Positions 13,024-25,700 of a stretch of 64,000 nucleotides of DNA are shown here, piece after piece. Both the position numbers and the translations under genes were made by a program. Origin of the DNA: Hydractinia symbiolongicarpus (Eukaryota; Cnidaria; Hydrozoa; Anthoathecata; Hydractiniidae). Each line of letters starts with the position of its first letter. Positions within the stretch are counted from its first letter, which is position 1. The notes under the pieces were generated by a model that was not told the DNA's origin, searched no databases, and saw only the letters and a list, made by a program, of their open reading frames with translations. The DNA lies in contig NC_079883.1 of assembly GCF_029227915.1 (NCBI RefSeq), forward strand, positions 16,556,001 to 16,620,000. Direction: 5' to 3'.

Positions 13024-13759
13024 ATGACGTCCCAAGTGGTTTTTTATTGCGCCATGGCGTTATAACACCGTCAACCACGGGTACAGGCCTCAAAAGTCTG
13101 TAATATGGCCTCTTGCAGCCTAATAAAGGCCTTACACGTATATCACGTGGTCGTACGTGCCTGCGCAAGTTACCATTGGTCTAATCCTTCTACTCTCAAT
13201 GGACTAGGACGTTCCAAGTTGTTTTCCATTGCGTCACGGCTTTATAACACCGTCAACTACGTGCACAGGCCTTTAAAGGCTGTAATATGGTCATTTGCAG
13301 CCTAACAAAGGCCTTTCACGTATATCACGTGGTTGCACGTGCCTGCGCAAGTTACGAGCAGACTAATCCCTCCAATGTCATTGGACTATGACGTCCCAAG
13401 TGGTTTTCCATTTCGCCATGGCGTTATAACACCGTCAACTACGCGTACAGGCCTCCAAAGGCTGTAATATTGCCTCTTGCAGCCTAATAAAGGCCTAACA
13501 CGTATATCACGTGGTCGCACGTGCCTGCGCAAGTTACCATTGGTCTAATCCTTCCACTCTCAATGGACTAGGACGTCCCAAGTTGCTTTCCATTGCGTCA
13601 CAGCTCTATAACACCGTCAACTACGTGCACAGGCCTTTAAAGGCTGTAATATGGCCTCTTGCAGCATAATAAAGGCCTTACACACAAATCGCGTTGTTCT
13701 ACATGCCTGGGCGAGTTAAGATCGGTCTAATCCCTCCACTCTCATTAGACTATGACTAG

Positions 13760-15034
13760 GACGTCCCAAGTTGCTTTCCATTGCGTCACAGCTTCATCAC
13801 ACCGTCAACTACGTGCACAGGCTATTAAAGGCTGTAATATGGCCTTTTGCGGCCTACTAAAGGTCGTACACACAAATCGTGTTGTTCCACGTGCCTGCGC
13901 GAGTTGCGATAGGTCTAATCCCTCCACTCTCATTGGATTATGACGTCCCAAGTGGTTTTCCATTGCGCCATGGCGTTATCACACCGTCAACTACAGGTAC
14001 AGGCAAGTAAAGTCTGTAATATGGCCTTTTGCAGCATAATAAGCGCTTTTCACGTATATCACGTGCTTGCACGTGCCTGCGCAGGTTACCGCTGGTGTAA
14101 TCCTTCCACTCTCAATGGACTAGGACGTCCCAAGTTGCTTTCCATTGCGTCACAGCTTTATAACACCGTCAACTACGTGTACAGGCCTTTAAAGGCTGTA
14201 ATATGGCCTCTTGCAGCATAATAAAGGCCTTACACACAAATCCCGTTGTTCTACATGCCTGGGCGAGTTACGATCGGTCTAATCCCTCCACTCTCATTGG
14301 TCTATGACGTCCCAAGTCGTTTTCCATTACGCCATGGCGTTATCACACCGTCAACTACAGGTACAGGCCTGTAAAATCTGTAATATGGCCTCTTGCAGCA
14401 TAATAAAGGCCTTTCACGTTTATCACGTGCTTGCACGTGCCTGCGCAGGTTACCGTTGGTCTAATTATTCCACTCTCAATGGACTACGACGTCCCAAGAA
14501 ATTTTCCATTGCGCCATATCTTTATAACAGCGTCAACTACGTCTACAGGCCTCTAAAAGGCTGTACTATGGCATTTTGCAGCTTAATAAAGGTCTTACAC
14601 ACAAATGGCGTTGTTCCACGTGCCTGGGCGAGTTACGATCGGTCTAATCCTTCCACTCTCATTGGACTATGACGTCCCAAGTGGTTTTCCATTGCGCCAT
14701 TGCGTTATAACACCGTCAACTACGTGCACAGGCCTTTAAATGCTGTAATATGGCCTCTTGCAGCATAATAAAGGCCTTACACACAAATCGCGTTGTTCTA
14801 CATGCCTGCGCGAGTTGCGATAGGTGTAATCCCTCCACTCTCATTGGACTATGACGTCCCAAGTGGTTTTCCATTGCGCCATGGCGTTATCACACCGTCA
14901 ACTACAGGTACAGGCCTGTAAAATCTGTGATATGGCATCTTGCAGCATAATAAAAGCCTTTAACGTATATCACGTGGTTGCACGTGCCTGCACTAGTTAC
15001 GATCGGACTAATCCCTCCACTCTCAATGGACTAC
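13760..15034 (+). repeat. Nested 1,275-bp 7-monomer duplication, first unit
   Basis: Matches 15035 to about 15741 at offset 1,275 bp (7 x 182 + 1). The left edge is set by CTAGGACG at 13756 versus CTACGACG at 15031. The same pair exists in the second 5-kb block at 19035-20309 and 20310 to about 21541. There the second unit is nearly complete, so one of the two large blocks has been trimmed or extended. Confidence 0.86.
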
Positions 15035-15738
15035 GACGTCCCAAGTTGCTTTCCATTGCGTCACAGCTTCATCACACCGTCAACTACGTGCACAGGCTAT
15101 TAAAGGCTGTAATATGGCCTTTTGCGGCCTACTAAAGGTCGTACACACAAATCGTGTTGTTCCACGTGCCTGCGCGAGTTGCGATAGGTCTAATCCCTCC
15201 ACTCTCATTGGACTATGACGTCCCAAGTGGTTTTCCATTGCGCCATGGCGTTATCACACCGTCAACTACAGGTACAGGCAAGTAAAGTCTGTAATATGGC
15301 CTTTTGCAGCATAATAAGCGCTTTTCACGTATATCACGTGCTTGCACGTGCCTGCGCAGGTTACCGCTGGTCTAATCCTTCCACTCTCAATGGACTAGGA
15401 CGTCCCAAGTTGCTTTCCATTGCGTCACAGCTTTATAACACCGTCAACTACGTGTACAGGCCTTTAAAGGCTGTAATATGGCCTCTTGCAGCATAATAAA
15501 GGCCTTACACACAAATCGCGTTGTTCTACATGCCTGGGCGAGTTACGATCGGTCTAATCCCTCCACTCTCATTGGTCTATGACGTCCCAAGTCGTTTTCC
15601 ATTACGCCATGGCGTTATCACACCGTCAACTACAGGTACAGGCCTGTAAAATCTGTAATATGGCCTCTTGCAGCATAATAAAGGCCTTTCACGTTTATCA
15701 CGTGCTTGCACGTGCCTGCGCAGGTTACCGTTGGTCTA

Positions 15739-18700
15739 ATTACTCCACTCTCAATGGACTACGACGTCTCATGTTGTTTTCCATTGCGCCATGACTTTAT
15801 AACACCGTCAACTACGTGTACAGGCCTCTAAAAGGCTGTACTATGGCATTTTGCAGCTTAATAAAGGTCGTGCACACAAATCGCGTTGTTCCACGTGCCT
15901 GGGCGAGTTACGATCGGTCTAATCCTTCCACTCTCATTGGACTATGACGTCCCAAGTGGTTTTCCATTGCGCCATGGCGTTATAACACCGTCAACTACGC
16001 GTAAAGGCTGTAATATGGCCTCTTGCAGCATAATAAAGGCCTTTCACGTATATCACGTGCTTGCACATGCCTGTGCAGGTTACGGTTGGTCTAATTATTC
16101 CACTCTGAATGGACTACGACGTCCCAAGTGGTTTTCCATTGCGCCATGGCGTTATAACACCGTCAACTACGGGTGCAGGCCTCCAAAGGCTGTAATATGG
16201 CCTCTTGCAGCCTAATAAAGGCCTTACACGTATATCACGTGCTTGCACGTGCCTGCGCAGGTTACCGCTGGTCTAATTACTCCACTCTCAATGGACTACG
16301 GCGTCCCATGTTGTTTTCCATTGCGCCATGACTTTATAACACCGTCAACTACGTGTACAGGCCTCTAAAAGGCTGTACTATGGCATTTTGCAGCTTAATA
16401 AAGGTCGTGCACACAAATCGCGTTGTTCCACGTGCCTGGGCGAGTTACGATCGGTCTAATCCTTCCACTCTCATTGGACTATGACGTCCCAATTGGTTTT
16501 CCATTGCGCGATGGCGTTATAACACCGTCAACTACGGGTGCAGGGCTCCAAAGGCTGTAATATGGCCTCTTGCAGCCTAATAAAGGCCTAACACGTATAT
16601 CACGTGGTCGCACGTGCCTGCGCAAGTTACCATTGGTCTAATCCTTCCACTCTCAATGGACTAGGACGTCCCAAGTTGCTTTCCATTGCGTCACAGCTCT
16701 ATAACACCGTCAACTACGTGCACAGGCCTTTAAAGGCTGTAATATGGCCTCTTGCAGCATAATAAAGGCCTTACACACAAATCGCGTTGTTCTACATGCC
16801 TGGGCGAGTTACGATCGGTCTAATCCCTCCACTCTCATTAGACTATGACTAGGACGTCCCAAGTTGCTTTCCATTGCGTCACAGCTTCATCACACCGTCA
16901 ACTACGTGCACAGGCTATTAAAGGCTGTAATATGGCCTTTTGCAGCCTAATAAAGGTCGTACACGCAAATCGCGTTGTTCCACGTGCCTGGGCGAGTTAC
17001 GATCAATCTAATCCCTCCACTCTCATTAGACTATGACGTCCCAAGTGGTTTTCCATTGCGCCATGGCGTTATCACACCGTCAACTACAGGTACAGGCATG
17101 TAAAGTCTGTAATATGGCCTTTTGCAGCATAATAAGCGCTTTTCACGTATATCACGTGCTTGCACGTGCCTGCGCAGGTTACCGCTGGTCCAATTACTCC
17201 ACTCTCAATGGACTACGACGTCTCATGTTGTTTTCCATTGCGCCATGACTTTATAACACCGTCAACTACGTGTACAGGCCTCTAAAAGGCTGTACTATGG
17301 CATTTTGCAGCTTAATAAAGGTCGTGCACACAAATCGCGTTGTTCCACGTGCCTGGGCTAGTTACGATCGGTCTAATCCTTCCACTCTCCTTGGACTATG
17401 ACGTCCCAAGTGGTTTTCCATTGCGCCATGGCGTTATAACACCGTCAACTACGCGTACAGGCTGTAATATGGCCTCTTGCAGCATAATAAAGGCCTTTCA
17501 CGTATATCACGTGCTTGCACGTGCCTGTGCAGGTTACCGTTGGTCTAATTATTCCACTCTCAATGGACTACGACGTCCCAAGTGGTTTTCCATTGCGCCA
17601 TGGCGTTATAACACCGTCAACTACGGGTGCAGGCCTCCAAAGGCTGTAATATGGCCTCTTGCAGCCTAATAAAGGCCTTACACGTATATCACGTGCTTGC
17701 ACGTGCCTGCGCAGGTTACCGCTGGTCTAATTACTCCACTCTCAATGGACTACGGCGTCCCATGTTGTTTTCCATTGCGCCATGACTTTATAACACCGTC
17801 AACTACGTGTACAGGCCTCTAAAAGGCTGTACTATGGCATTTTGCAGCTTAATAAAGGTCGTGCACACAAATCGCGTTGTTCCACGTGCCTGGGCGAGTT
17901 ACGATCGGTCTAATCCTTCCACTCTCATTGGACTATGACGTCCCAATTGGTTTTCCATTGCGCGATGGCGTTATAACACCGTCAACTACGGGTGCAGGCC
18001 TCCAAAGGCTGTAATATGGCCTCTTGCAGCCTAATAAAGGCCTAACACGTATATCACGTGGTCGCACGTGCCTGCGCAAGTTACCATTGGTCTAATCCTT
18101 CCACTCTCAATGGACTAGGACGTCCCAAGTTGCTTTCCATTGCGTCACAGCTTCATCACACCGTCAACTACGTGCACAGGCTATTAAAGGCTGTAATATG
18201 GCCTTTTGCAGCCTAATAAAGGTCGTACACGCAAATCGCGTTGTTCCACGTGCCTGGGCGAGTTACGATCAATCTAATCCCTCCACTCTCATTAGACTAT
18301 GACGTCCCAAGTGGTTTTTTATTGCGCCATGGCGTTATAACACCGTCAACCACGGGTACAGGCCTCAAAAGTCTGTAATATGGCCTCTTGCAGCCTAATA
18401 AAGGCCTTACACGTATATCACGTGGTCGTACGTGCCTGCGCAAGTTACCATTGGTCTAATCCTTCTACTCTCAATGGACTAGGACGTTCCAAGTTGTTTT
18501 CCATTGCGTCACGGCTTTATAACACCGTCAACTACGTGCACAGGCCTTTAAAGGCTGTAATATGGTCATTTGCAGCCTAACAAAGGCCTTTCACGTATAT
18601 CACGTGGTTGCACGTGCCTGCGCAAGTTACGAGCAGACTAATCCCTCCAATGTCATTGGACTATGACGTCCCAAGTGGTTTTCCATTTCGCCATGGCGTT

Positions 18701-21013
18701 ATAACACCGTCAACTACGCGTACAGGCCTCCAAAGGCTGTAATATGGCCTCTTGCAGCCTAATAAAGGCCTAACACGTATATCACGTGGTCGCACGTGCC
18801 TGCGCAAGTTACCATTGGTCTAATCCTTCCACTCTCAATGGACTAGGACGTCCCAAGTTGCTTTCCATTGCGTCACAGCTCTATAACACCGTCAACTACG
18901 TGCACAGGCCTTTAAAGGCTGTAATATGGCCTCTTGCAGCATAATAAAGGCCTTACACACAAATCGCGTTGTTCTACATGCCTGGGCGAGTTAAGATCGG
19001 TCTAATCCCTCCACTCTCATTAGACTATGACTAGGACGTCCCAAGTTGCTTTCCATTGCGTCACAGCTTCATCACACCGTCAACTACGTGCACAGGCTAT
19101 TAAAGGCTGTAATATGGCCTTTTGCGGCCTACTAAAGGTCGTACACACAAATCGTGTTGTTCCACGTGCCTGCGCGAGTTGCGATAGGTCTAATCCCTCC
19201 ACTCTCATTGGACTATGACGTCCCAAGTGGTTTTCCATTGCGCCATGGCGTTATCACACCGTCAACTACAGGTACAGGCAAGTAAAGTCTGTAATATGGC
19301 CTTTTGCAGCATAATAAGCGCTTTTCACGTATATCACGTGCTTGCACGTGCCTGCGCAGGTTACCGCTGGTCTAATCCTTCCACTCTCAATGGACTAGGA
19401 CGTCCCAAGTTGCTTTCCATTGCGTCACAGCTTTATAACACCGTCAACTACGTGTACAGGCCTTTAAAGGCTGTAATATGGCCTCTTGCAGCATAATAAA
19501 GGCCTTACACACAAATCCCGTTGTTCTACATGCCTGGGCGAGTTACGATCGGTCTAATCCCTCCACTCTCATTGGTCTATGACGTCCCAAGTCGTTTTCC
19601 ATTACGCCATGGCGTTATCACACCGTCAACTACAGGTACAGGCCTGTAAAATCTGTAATATGGCCTCTTGCAGCATAATAAAGGCCTTTCACGTTTATCA
19701 CGTGCTTGCACGTGCCTGCGCAGGTTACCGTTGGTCTAATTATTCCACTCTCAATGGACTACGACGTCCCAAGAAATTTTCCATTGCGCCATATCTTTAT
19801 AACAGCGTCAACTACGTCTACAGGCCTCTAAAAGGCTGTACTATGGCATTTTGCAGCTTAATAAAGGTCTTACACACAAATGGCGTTGTTCCACGTGCCT
19901 GGGCGAGTTACGATCGGTCTAATCCTTCCACTCTCATTGGACTATGACGTCCCAAGTGGTTTTCCATTGCGCCATTGCGTTATAACACCGTCAACTACGT
20001 GCACAGGCCTTTAAATGCTGTAATATGGCCTCTTGCAGCATAATAAAGGCCTTACACACAAATCGCGTTGTTCTACATGCCTGCGCGAGTTGCGATAGGT
20101 GTAATCCCTCCACTCTCATTGGACTATGACGTCCCAAGTGGTTTTCCATTGCGCCATGGCGTTATCACACCGTCAACTACAGGTACAGGCCTGTAAAATC
20201 TGTGATATGGCATCTTGCAGCATAATAAAAGCCTTTAACGTATATCACGTGGTTGCACGTGCCTGCACTAGTTACGATCGGACTAATCCCTCCACTCTCA
20301 ATGGACTACGACGTCCCAAGTTGCTTTCCATTGCGTCACAGCTTCATCACACCGTCAACTACGTGCACAGGCTATTAAAGGCTGTAATATGGCCTTTTGC
20401 GGCCTACTAAAGGTCGTACACACAAATCGTGTTGTTCCACGTGCCTGCGCGAGTTGCGATAGGTCTAATCCCTCCACTCTCATTGGACTATGACGTCCCA
20501 AGTGGTTTTCCATTGCGCCATGGCGTTATCACACCGTCAACTACAGGTACAGGCAAGTAAAGTCTGTAATATGGCCTTTTGCAGCATAATAAGCGCTTTT
20601 CACGTATATCACGTGCTTGCACGTGCCTGCGCAGGTTACCGCTGGTCTAATCCTTCCACTCTCAATGGACTAGGACGTCCCAAGTTGCTTTCCATTGCGT
20701 CACAGCTTTATAACACCGTCAACTACGTGTACAGGCCTTTAAAGGCTGTAATATGGCCTCTTGCAGCATAATAAAGGCCTTACACACAAATCGCGTTGTT
20801 CTACATGCCTGGGCGAGTTACGATCGGTCTAATCCCTCCACTCTCATTGGTCTATGACGTCCCAAGTCGTTTTCCATTACGCCATGGCGTTATCACACCG
20901 TCAACTACAGGTACAGGCCTGTAAAATCTGTAATATGGCCTCTTGCAGCATAATAAAGGCCTTTCACGTTTATCACGTGCTTGCACGTGCCTGCGCAGGT
21001 TACCGTTGGTCTA
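15739..21013 (+). repeat. 5,275-bp satellite block, copy 2, lacking one 188-bp monomer
   Basis: Tandem copy of 10276-15738. The 188-bp difference falls between about 18119 and 18153, where the GTCACAGCTC form of copy 1 is skipped and sequence continues with GTCACAGCTTCATC. One whole 188-bp monomer has therefore been removed in register. The copy ends near 21013, where ATTATTCCACTC replaces ATTACTCCACTC. Confidence 0.87.
19035..20309 (+). repeat. 1,275-bp unit in copy 2 of the 5-kb block
   Basis: Counterpart of 13760-15034 at offset 5,275. It is followed by a further copy running to about 21541, where the sequence changes from the ACTAGTTACGATCGG form to the GCAGGTTACCGTTGG form. Confidence 0.85.
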
Positions 21014-21541
21014 ATTATTCCACTCTCAATGGACTACGACGTCCCAAGAAATTTTCCATTGCGCCATATCTTTATAACAGCGTCAACTACGTCTACAGGC
21101 CTCTAAAAGGCTGTACTATGGCATTTTGCAGCTTAATAAAGGTCTTACACACAAATGGCGTTGTTCCACGTGCCTGGGCGAGTTACGATCGGTCTAATCC
21201 TTCCACTCTCATTGGACTATGACGTCCCAAGTGGTTTTCCATTGCGCCATTGCGTTATAACACCGTCAACTACGTGCACAGGCCTTTAAATGCTATAATA
21301 TGGCCTCTTGCAGCATAATAAAGGCCTTACACACAAATCGCGTTGTTCTACATGCCTGCGCGAGTTGCGATAGGTGTAATCCCTCCACTCTCATTGGACT
21401 ATGACGTCCCAAGTGGTTTTCCATTGCGCCATGGCGTTATCACACCGTCAACTACAGGTACAGGCCTGTAAAATCTGTGATATGGCATCTTGCAGCATAA
21501 TAAAAGCCTTTAACGTATATCACGTGGTTGCACGTGCCTGC
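20310..21541 (+). repeat. 1,275-bp unit, second copy in the 5-kb block
   Basis: Tandem copy of 19035-20266 at offset 1,275 bp. It contains the ATTTTCCATTGCGCCATATC monomer near 21050 and the GTATATCACGTGGTTGC monomer near 21516, then breaks into a different monomer at about 21541. A private change is TGCTATAATATGG near 21291, where relatives have TGCTGTAATATGG. Confidence 0.83.
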
Positions 21542-22758
21542 GCAGGTTACCGTTGGTCTACTTATTCCACCCTCAATGGACTACGACGTCCCAATTTGCT
21601 TTCCATTGCGCCATGACTTTATAACACCGTCAACTACGTGTACAGGCGTCTAAAGGCTGTACTATGGCATTTTGCAGCCTAATAAAGGTCGTACACACAA
21701 ACCACGTTGTTCCACGTGCCTGCACTAGTTACGATCGGACTAATCCCTCCACTCTCATTAGACTACGACGTCCAAAGTTCTTTTCCATTGCGCCATGACT
21801 TTATAACACCGTCAACTACGGGTACAGGCCTCAAAAGGCTGTAATATGGCCTCTTGCAGCCTAATAAAGGCCTTACACGTATATCACGTGGTCGCACGTG
21901 CCTGCGCAAGTTACCATTGGTCTAATCCTTCCACTCTCATTGGACTATGACGTCCCAATTGGTTTTCCATTGCGCGATGGCGTTATAACACCGTCAACTA
22001 CGGGTGCAGGCCTCCAAAGGCTGTAATATGGCCTCTTGCAGCCTAATAAAGGCCTAACACGAATATCACGTGGTCGCACGTGCCTGCGCAAGTTACCATT
22101 GGTCTAATCCTTCTACTCTCAATGGACTAGGACGTCCCAAGTTGTTTTCCATTGCGTCACGGCTTTATAACACCGTCAACTACGTGTACAAGCCTCTAAA
22201 AGGCTGTACTATGGCATTTTGCAGCTTAATAAAGGTCGTGCACACAAATCGCGGTGTTCCACGTGCCTGGGGGAGTTACGATAAATCTAATCCCTCCACT
22301 CTCATTGGACTATGACGTCCCAAGTGGTTTTTCATTGTGCCATGGCGTTATAACACCGTCAACTACGGGTAAAGGCTGTAATATGGCCTCTTGCAGCCTA
22401 ATAAAGGCCTTACACGTATATCACGTGGTCGTACGTGCCTGCGCAAGTTACCATTGGTCTAATCCTTCTACTCTCAATGGACTAGGACGTCCCAAGTTGT
22501 TTTCCATTGCGTCACGGCTTTATAACACCGTCAACTACGTGCACAGGCCTTTAAAGGCTGTAATATGGTCATTTGCAGCCAAACAAAGGCCTTTCACGTG
22601 TATCACGTGGTTGCACGTGCCTGCGCAAGTTACGAGCGGACTAATCCCTCCAATGTCATTGGACTATGACGTCCCAAGTGGTTTTCCATTGCGCCATGGC
22701 GTTATAACACCGTCAACTACGCGTACAGGCTTTAAAAAGCTGTAATATGGCCTCTTGC
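21542..22758 (+). repeat. Left-type cassette between the two array domains
   Basis: This stretch resembles 2.85-4.0 kb; for example 22070-22745 lines up with 3324-3999. From about 21.71 kb to 22758 it matches about 31.53-32.577 kb at offset 9,819 bp. It holds an X-type monomer (ACTAGT at about 21727), the CCCAATTGG monomer and a 172-bp monomer at 22211. It ends with TTTAAAAAGCTG at about 22730, after which regular L8-type monomers begin. Confidence 0.85.
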
Positions 22759-25700
22759 AGCCTAATAAGGGCCTTTCACGTATATCACGTGCTTGCACGT
22801 GCCTGCGCAGGTTACCGTTGGTCTAATTATTCCACTCTCAATGGACTACGACGTCCCAAGTTGTTTTCCATTGCGCCATGACTTTATAACACCGTCAACT
22901 ACGTGTACAGGCGTCTAAAGGCTGTATTATGGCATTTTGCAGCCTAATAAAGGTCGTACACGCAAATCGCGTTGTTCCACGTGCCTGGGCGAGTTACGAT
23001 CAATCTAATCCCTCCACTCTCATTAGACTATGACGTCCCAAGTGGTTTTTTATTGCGCCATGGCGTTATAACACCGTCAACCACGGGTACAGGCCTCAAA
23101 AGTCTGTAATATGGCCTCTTGCAGCCTAATAAAGGCCTTACACGTATATCACGTGGTCGTACGTGCCTGCGCAAGTTACCATTGGTCTAATCCTTCTACT
23201 CTCAATGGACTAGGACGTTCCAAGTTGTTTTACATTGCGTCACGGCTTTATAACACCGTCAACTACGTGCACAGGCCTTTAGAGGCTGTAATATGGTCAT
23301 TTGCAGCCTAACAAAGGCCTTTCACGTATATCACGTGGTTGCACGTGCCTGCGCAAGTTACGAGCGGACTAATCCCTCCAATGTCATTGGACTATGACGT
23401 CCCAAGTGGTTTTCCATTGCGCCATGGCGTTATAACACCGTCAACTACGCGTACAGGCCTCAAAAGACTGTATTATGGCCTCTTGCAGCATAATAAAGGC
23501 CTTTCACGTATATCATGTGTTTCCACGTGCCTATGCAGGTTACCATTGGTCTAATTATTTCACTCTCAATGGACTACGACGTCCTAAATTGTTTTCCATT
23601 GCGCCATGACTTTATAACACCGTCAACTACGTGTACAGGCGTCTAAAGGCTGTACTATGGCATTTTGCAGTCTAATAAAGGTCGTACACACAAATCGCGT
23701 TGTTCCACGTGCCTGCACTAGTTACGATCGGACTAATCCCTCCACTCTCAATGGACTACGACATTCAAAGTTGTTTTCCATTGCGCCATGACTTTATAAC
23801 ACCGTCAACTACAGGTACAGGCCTCTAAAGGCTGTAACATGGCCTCTTGCAGCCTAATAAAGGTCGTACACGCAAATCGCGTTGTTCCACGTGCCTGGGC
23901 GAGTTACGATCAATCTAATCCCTCCACTCTCATTAGACTATGACGTCCCAAGTGGTTTTTCCATTGCGCCATTGCGTTATAACACCGTCAACTACAGATA
24001 CAGGCCTCAAAAGGCTGTAATATGGCCTCTTGCAGCATAATAAAGGCCTTACACGTATATCATGTGGTTTCACGTGCCTACGCAGGTTACCATTGGTCTA
24101 AATATTCCAATCTCAATGGACTACGACGTCCAAGTTGTTTTCCATTGCGCCATGACTTTATAACACCGTCAACTACGTGTACAGGCGTCTAAAGGCTGTA
24201 CTATGGCATTTTGCAGCGTAATAAAGGTCGTAAACATAAATGGCGTTGTTCCATGTGCCTGCACTAGTTACGATCGGACTAATCCCTCCACTCTCAATGG
24301 ACTACGACGTCCAAAGTTGTTTTCTATTGCGCCATGACTTTATAACACCGTCAACTACGGGTACAGGCCTCAAAAGGCTGTAATATGGCCTCTTGCAGCC
24401 TAATAAAGGCCTTACACGTATATCATGTGGTCGTACGTGCCTGCACAATTTACCATTGGTCTAATCCTTCTACTCTCAATAGACTAGGACGTCCCAAGTT
24501 GTTTTCCATTGCGTCACAGCTTTATAACACCGTCAACTACGTGCACAGGCCTTTATAGGCTGTAATATGGTCATTTGCAGCCTAACAAAGGCCTTTCACC
24601 TATATCACGTGGTTGCACGTGCCTGCGCAAGTTACGAGCGGACTAATCCCTCCAATGTCATTGGACTATGACGTCCCAAGTGGTTTTCCATTGCGCCATG
24701 GCGTTATAACACCGTCAACTACGCGTACAGGCCTCAAAAGGCTGTAATATGGCCTCTTGCAGCCTAATAAAGGCCTTTCACGTATATCACGTGCTTGCAC
24801 GTGCCTGCGCAGGTTACCGTTGGTCTAATTTTTCCACTCTCAATGGACTACGACGTCCCAAGTTGACTTCCATTGCGCCATGACTATATAACACCGTCAA
24901 CTACGTGTACAGGCGTCTAAAGGCTGTACTATGGCATTTTGCAGCCTAATAAAGGTCGTACACACAAATCGCGTTGTTCCACTTGCCTGCACTAGTTACG
25001 ATCGGACTAATCCCTCCACTCTCAATGGACTACGACATCCAAAGTTGTTTTCCATTGCGCTATGACTTTATAACACCGTCAACTACAGGTACAGGCCTGT
25101 AAAGGTTGTAACATGGCCTCTTGCAGCCTAATAAAGGTCGTACACATAAATCGCGTTGTTCCACGTGCCTGGGCGAGTTACGATCAATCTAATCCCTCCA
25201 CTCTCATTAGACTATGACGTCCCAAGTGGTTTTTCATTGCGCCATTGCGTTATAACACCGTCAACTACAGATACAGGCCTCAAAAGGCTGTAATATGGCC
25301 TCATGCAGCCTAATAAAGGCCTTACACGTATATCACGTGGTCGTACGTGCCTGCGCAAGTTACCATTGGTCTAATCCTTCTACTCTCAATAGACTAGGAC
25401 GTCCCAAGTTGTTTTCCATTGCGTCACAGCTTTATAACACCGTCAACTACGTGCACAGGCCTTTAAAGGCTGTAATATGGTCATTTGCAGCCTAACAAAG
25501 GCCTTTCACCTATATCACGTGGTTGCACGTGCCTGCGCAAGTTACGAGCGGACTAATCCCTCCAATGTCATTGGACTATGACGTCCCAAGTGGTTTTCCA
25601 TTGCGCCATGGCGTTATAACACCGTCAACTACGCGTACAGGCCTCAAAAGACTGTAATATGGCCTCTTGCAGCATAATAAAGGCCTTTCACGTATATCAC

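Larger units (their letters stand above)
10276..15738 (+). repeat. 5,463-bp satellite block, copy 1
   Basis: Matches 15739-21013. The offset is 5,463 bp up to about 12.68 kb and 5,275 bp from about 12.87 kb on. The block includes most of the two 1,454-bp units and the nested 1,275-bp duplication at 13760. Few differences are visible, for example CTCTCATTGG versus CTCTCCTTGG (11927/17390) and CTGGTGTAAT versus CTGGTCTAAT (14097/19372), so the copies look more than 99% identical by eye. Confidence 0.88.
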
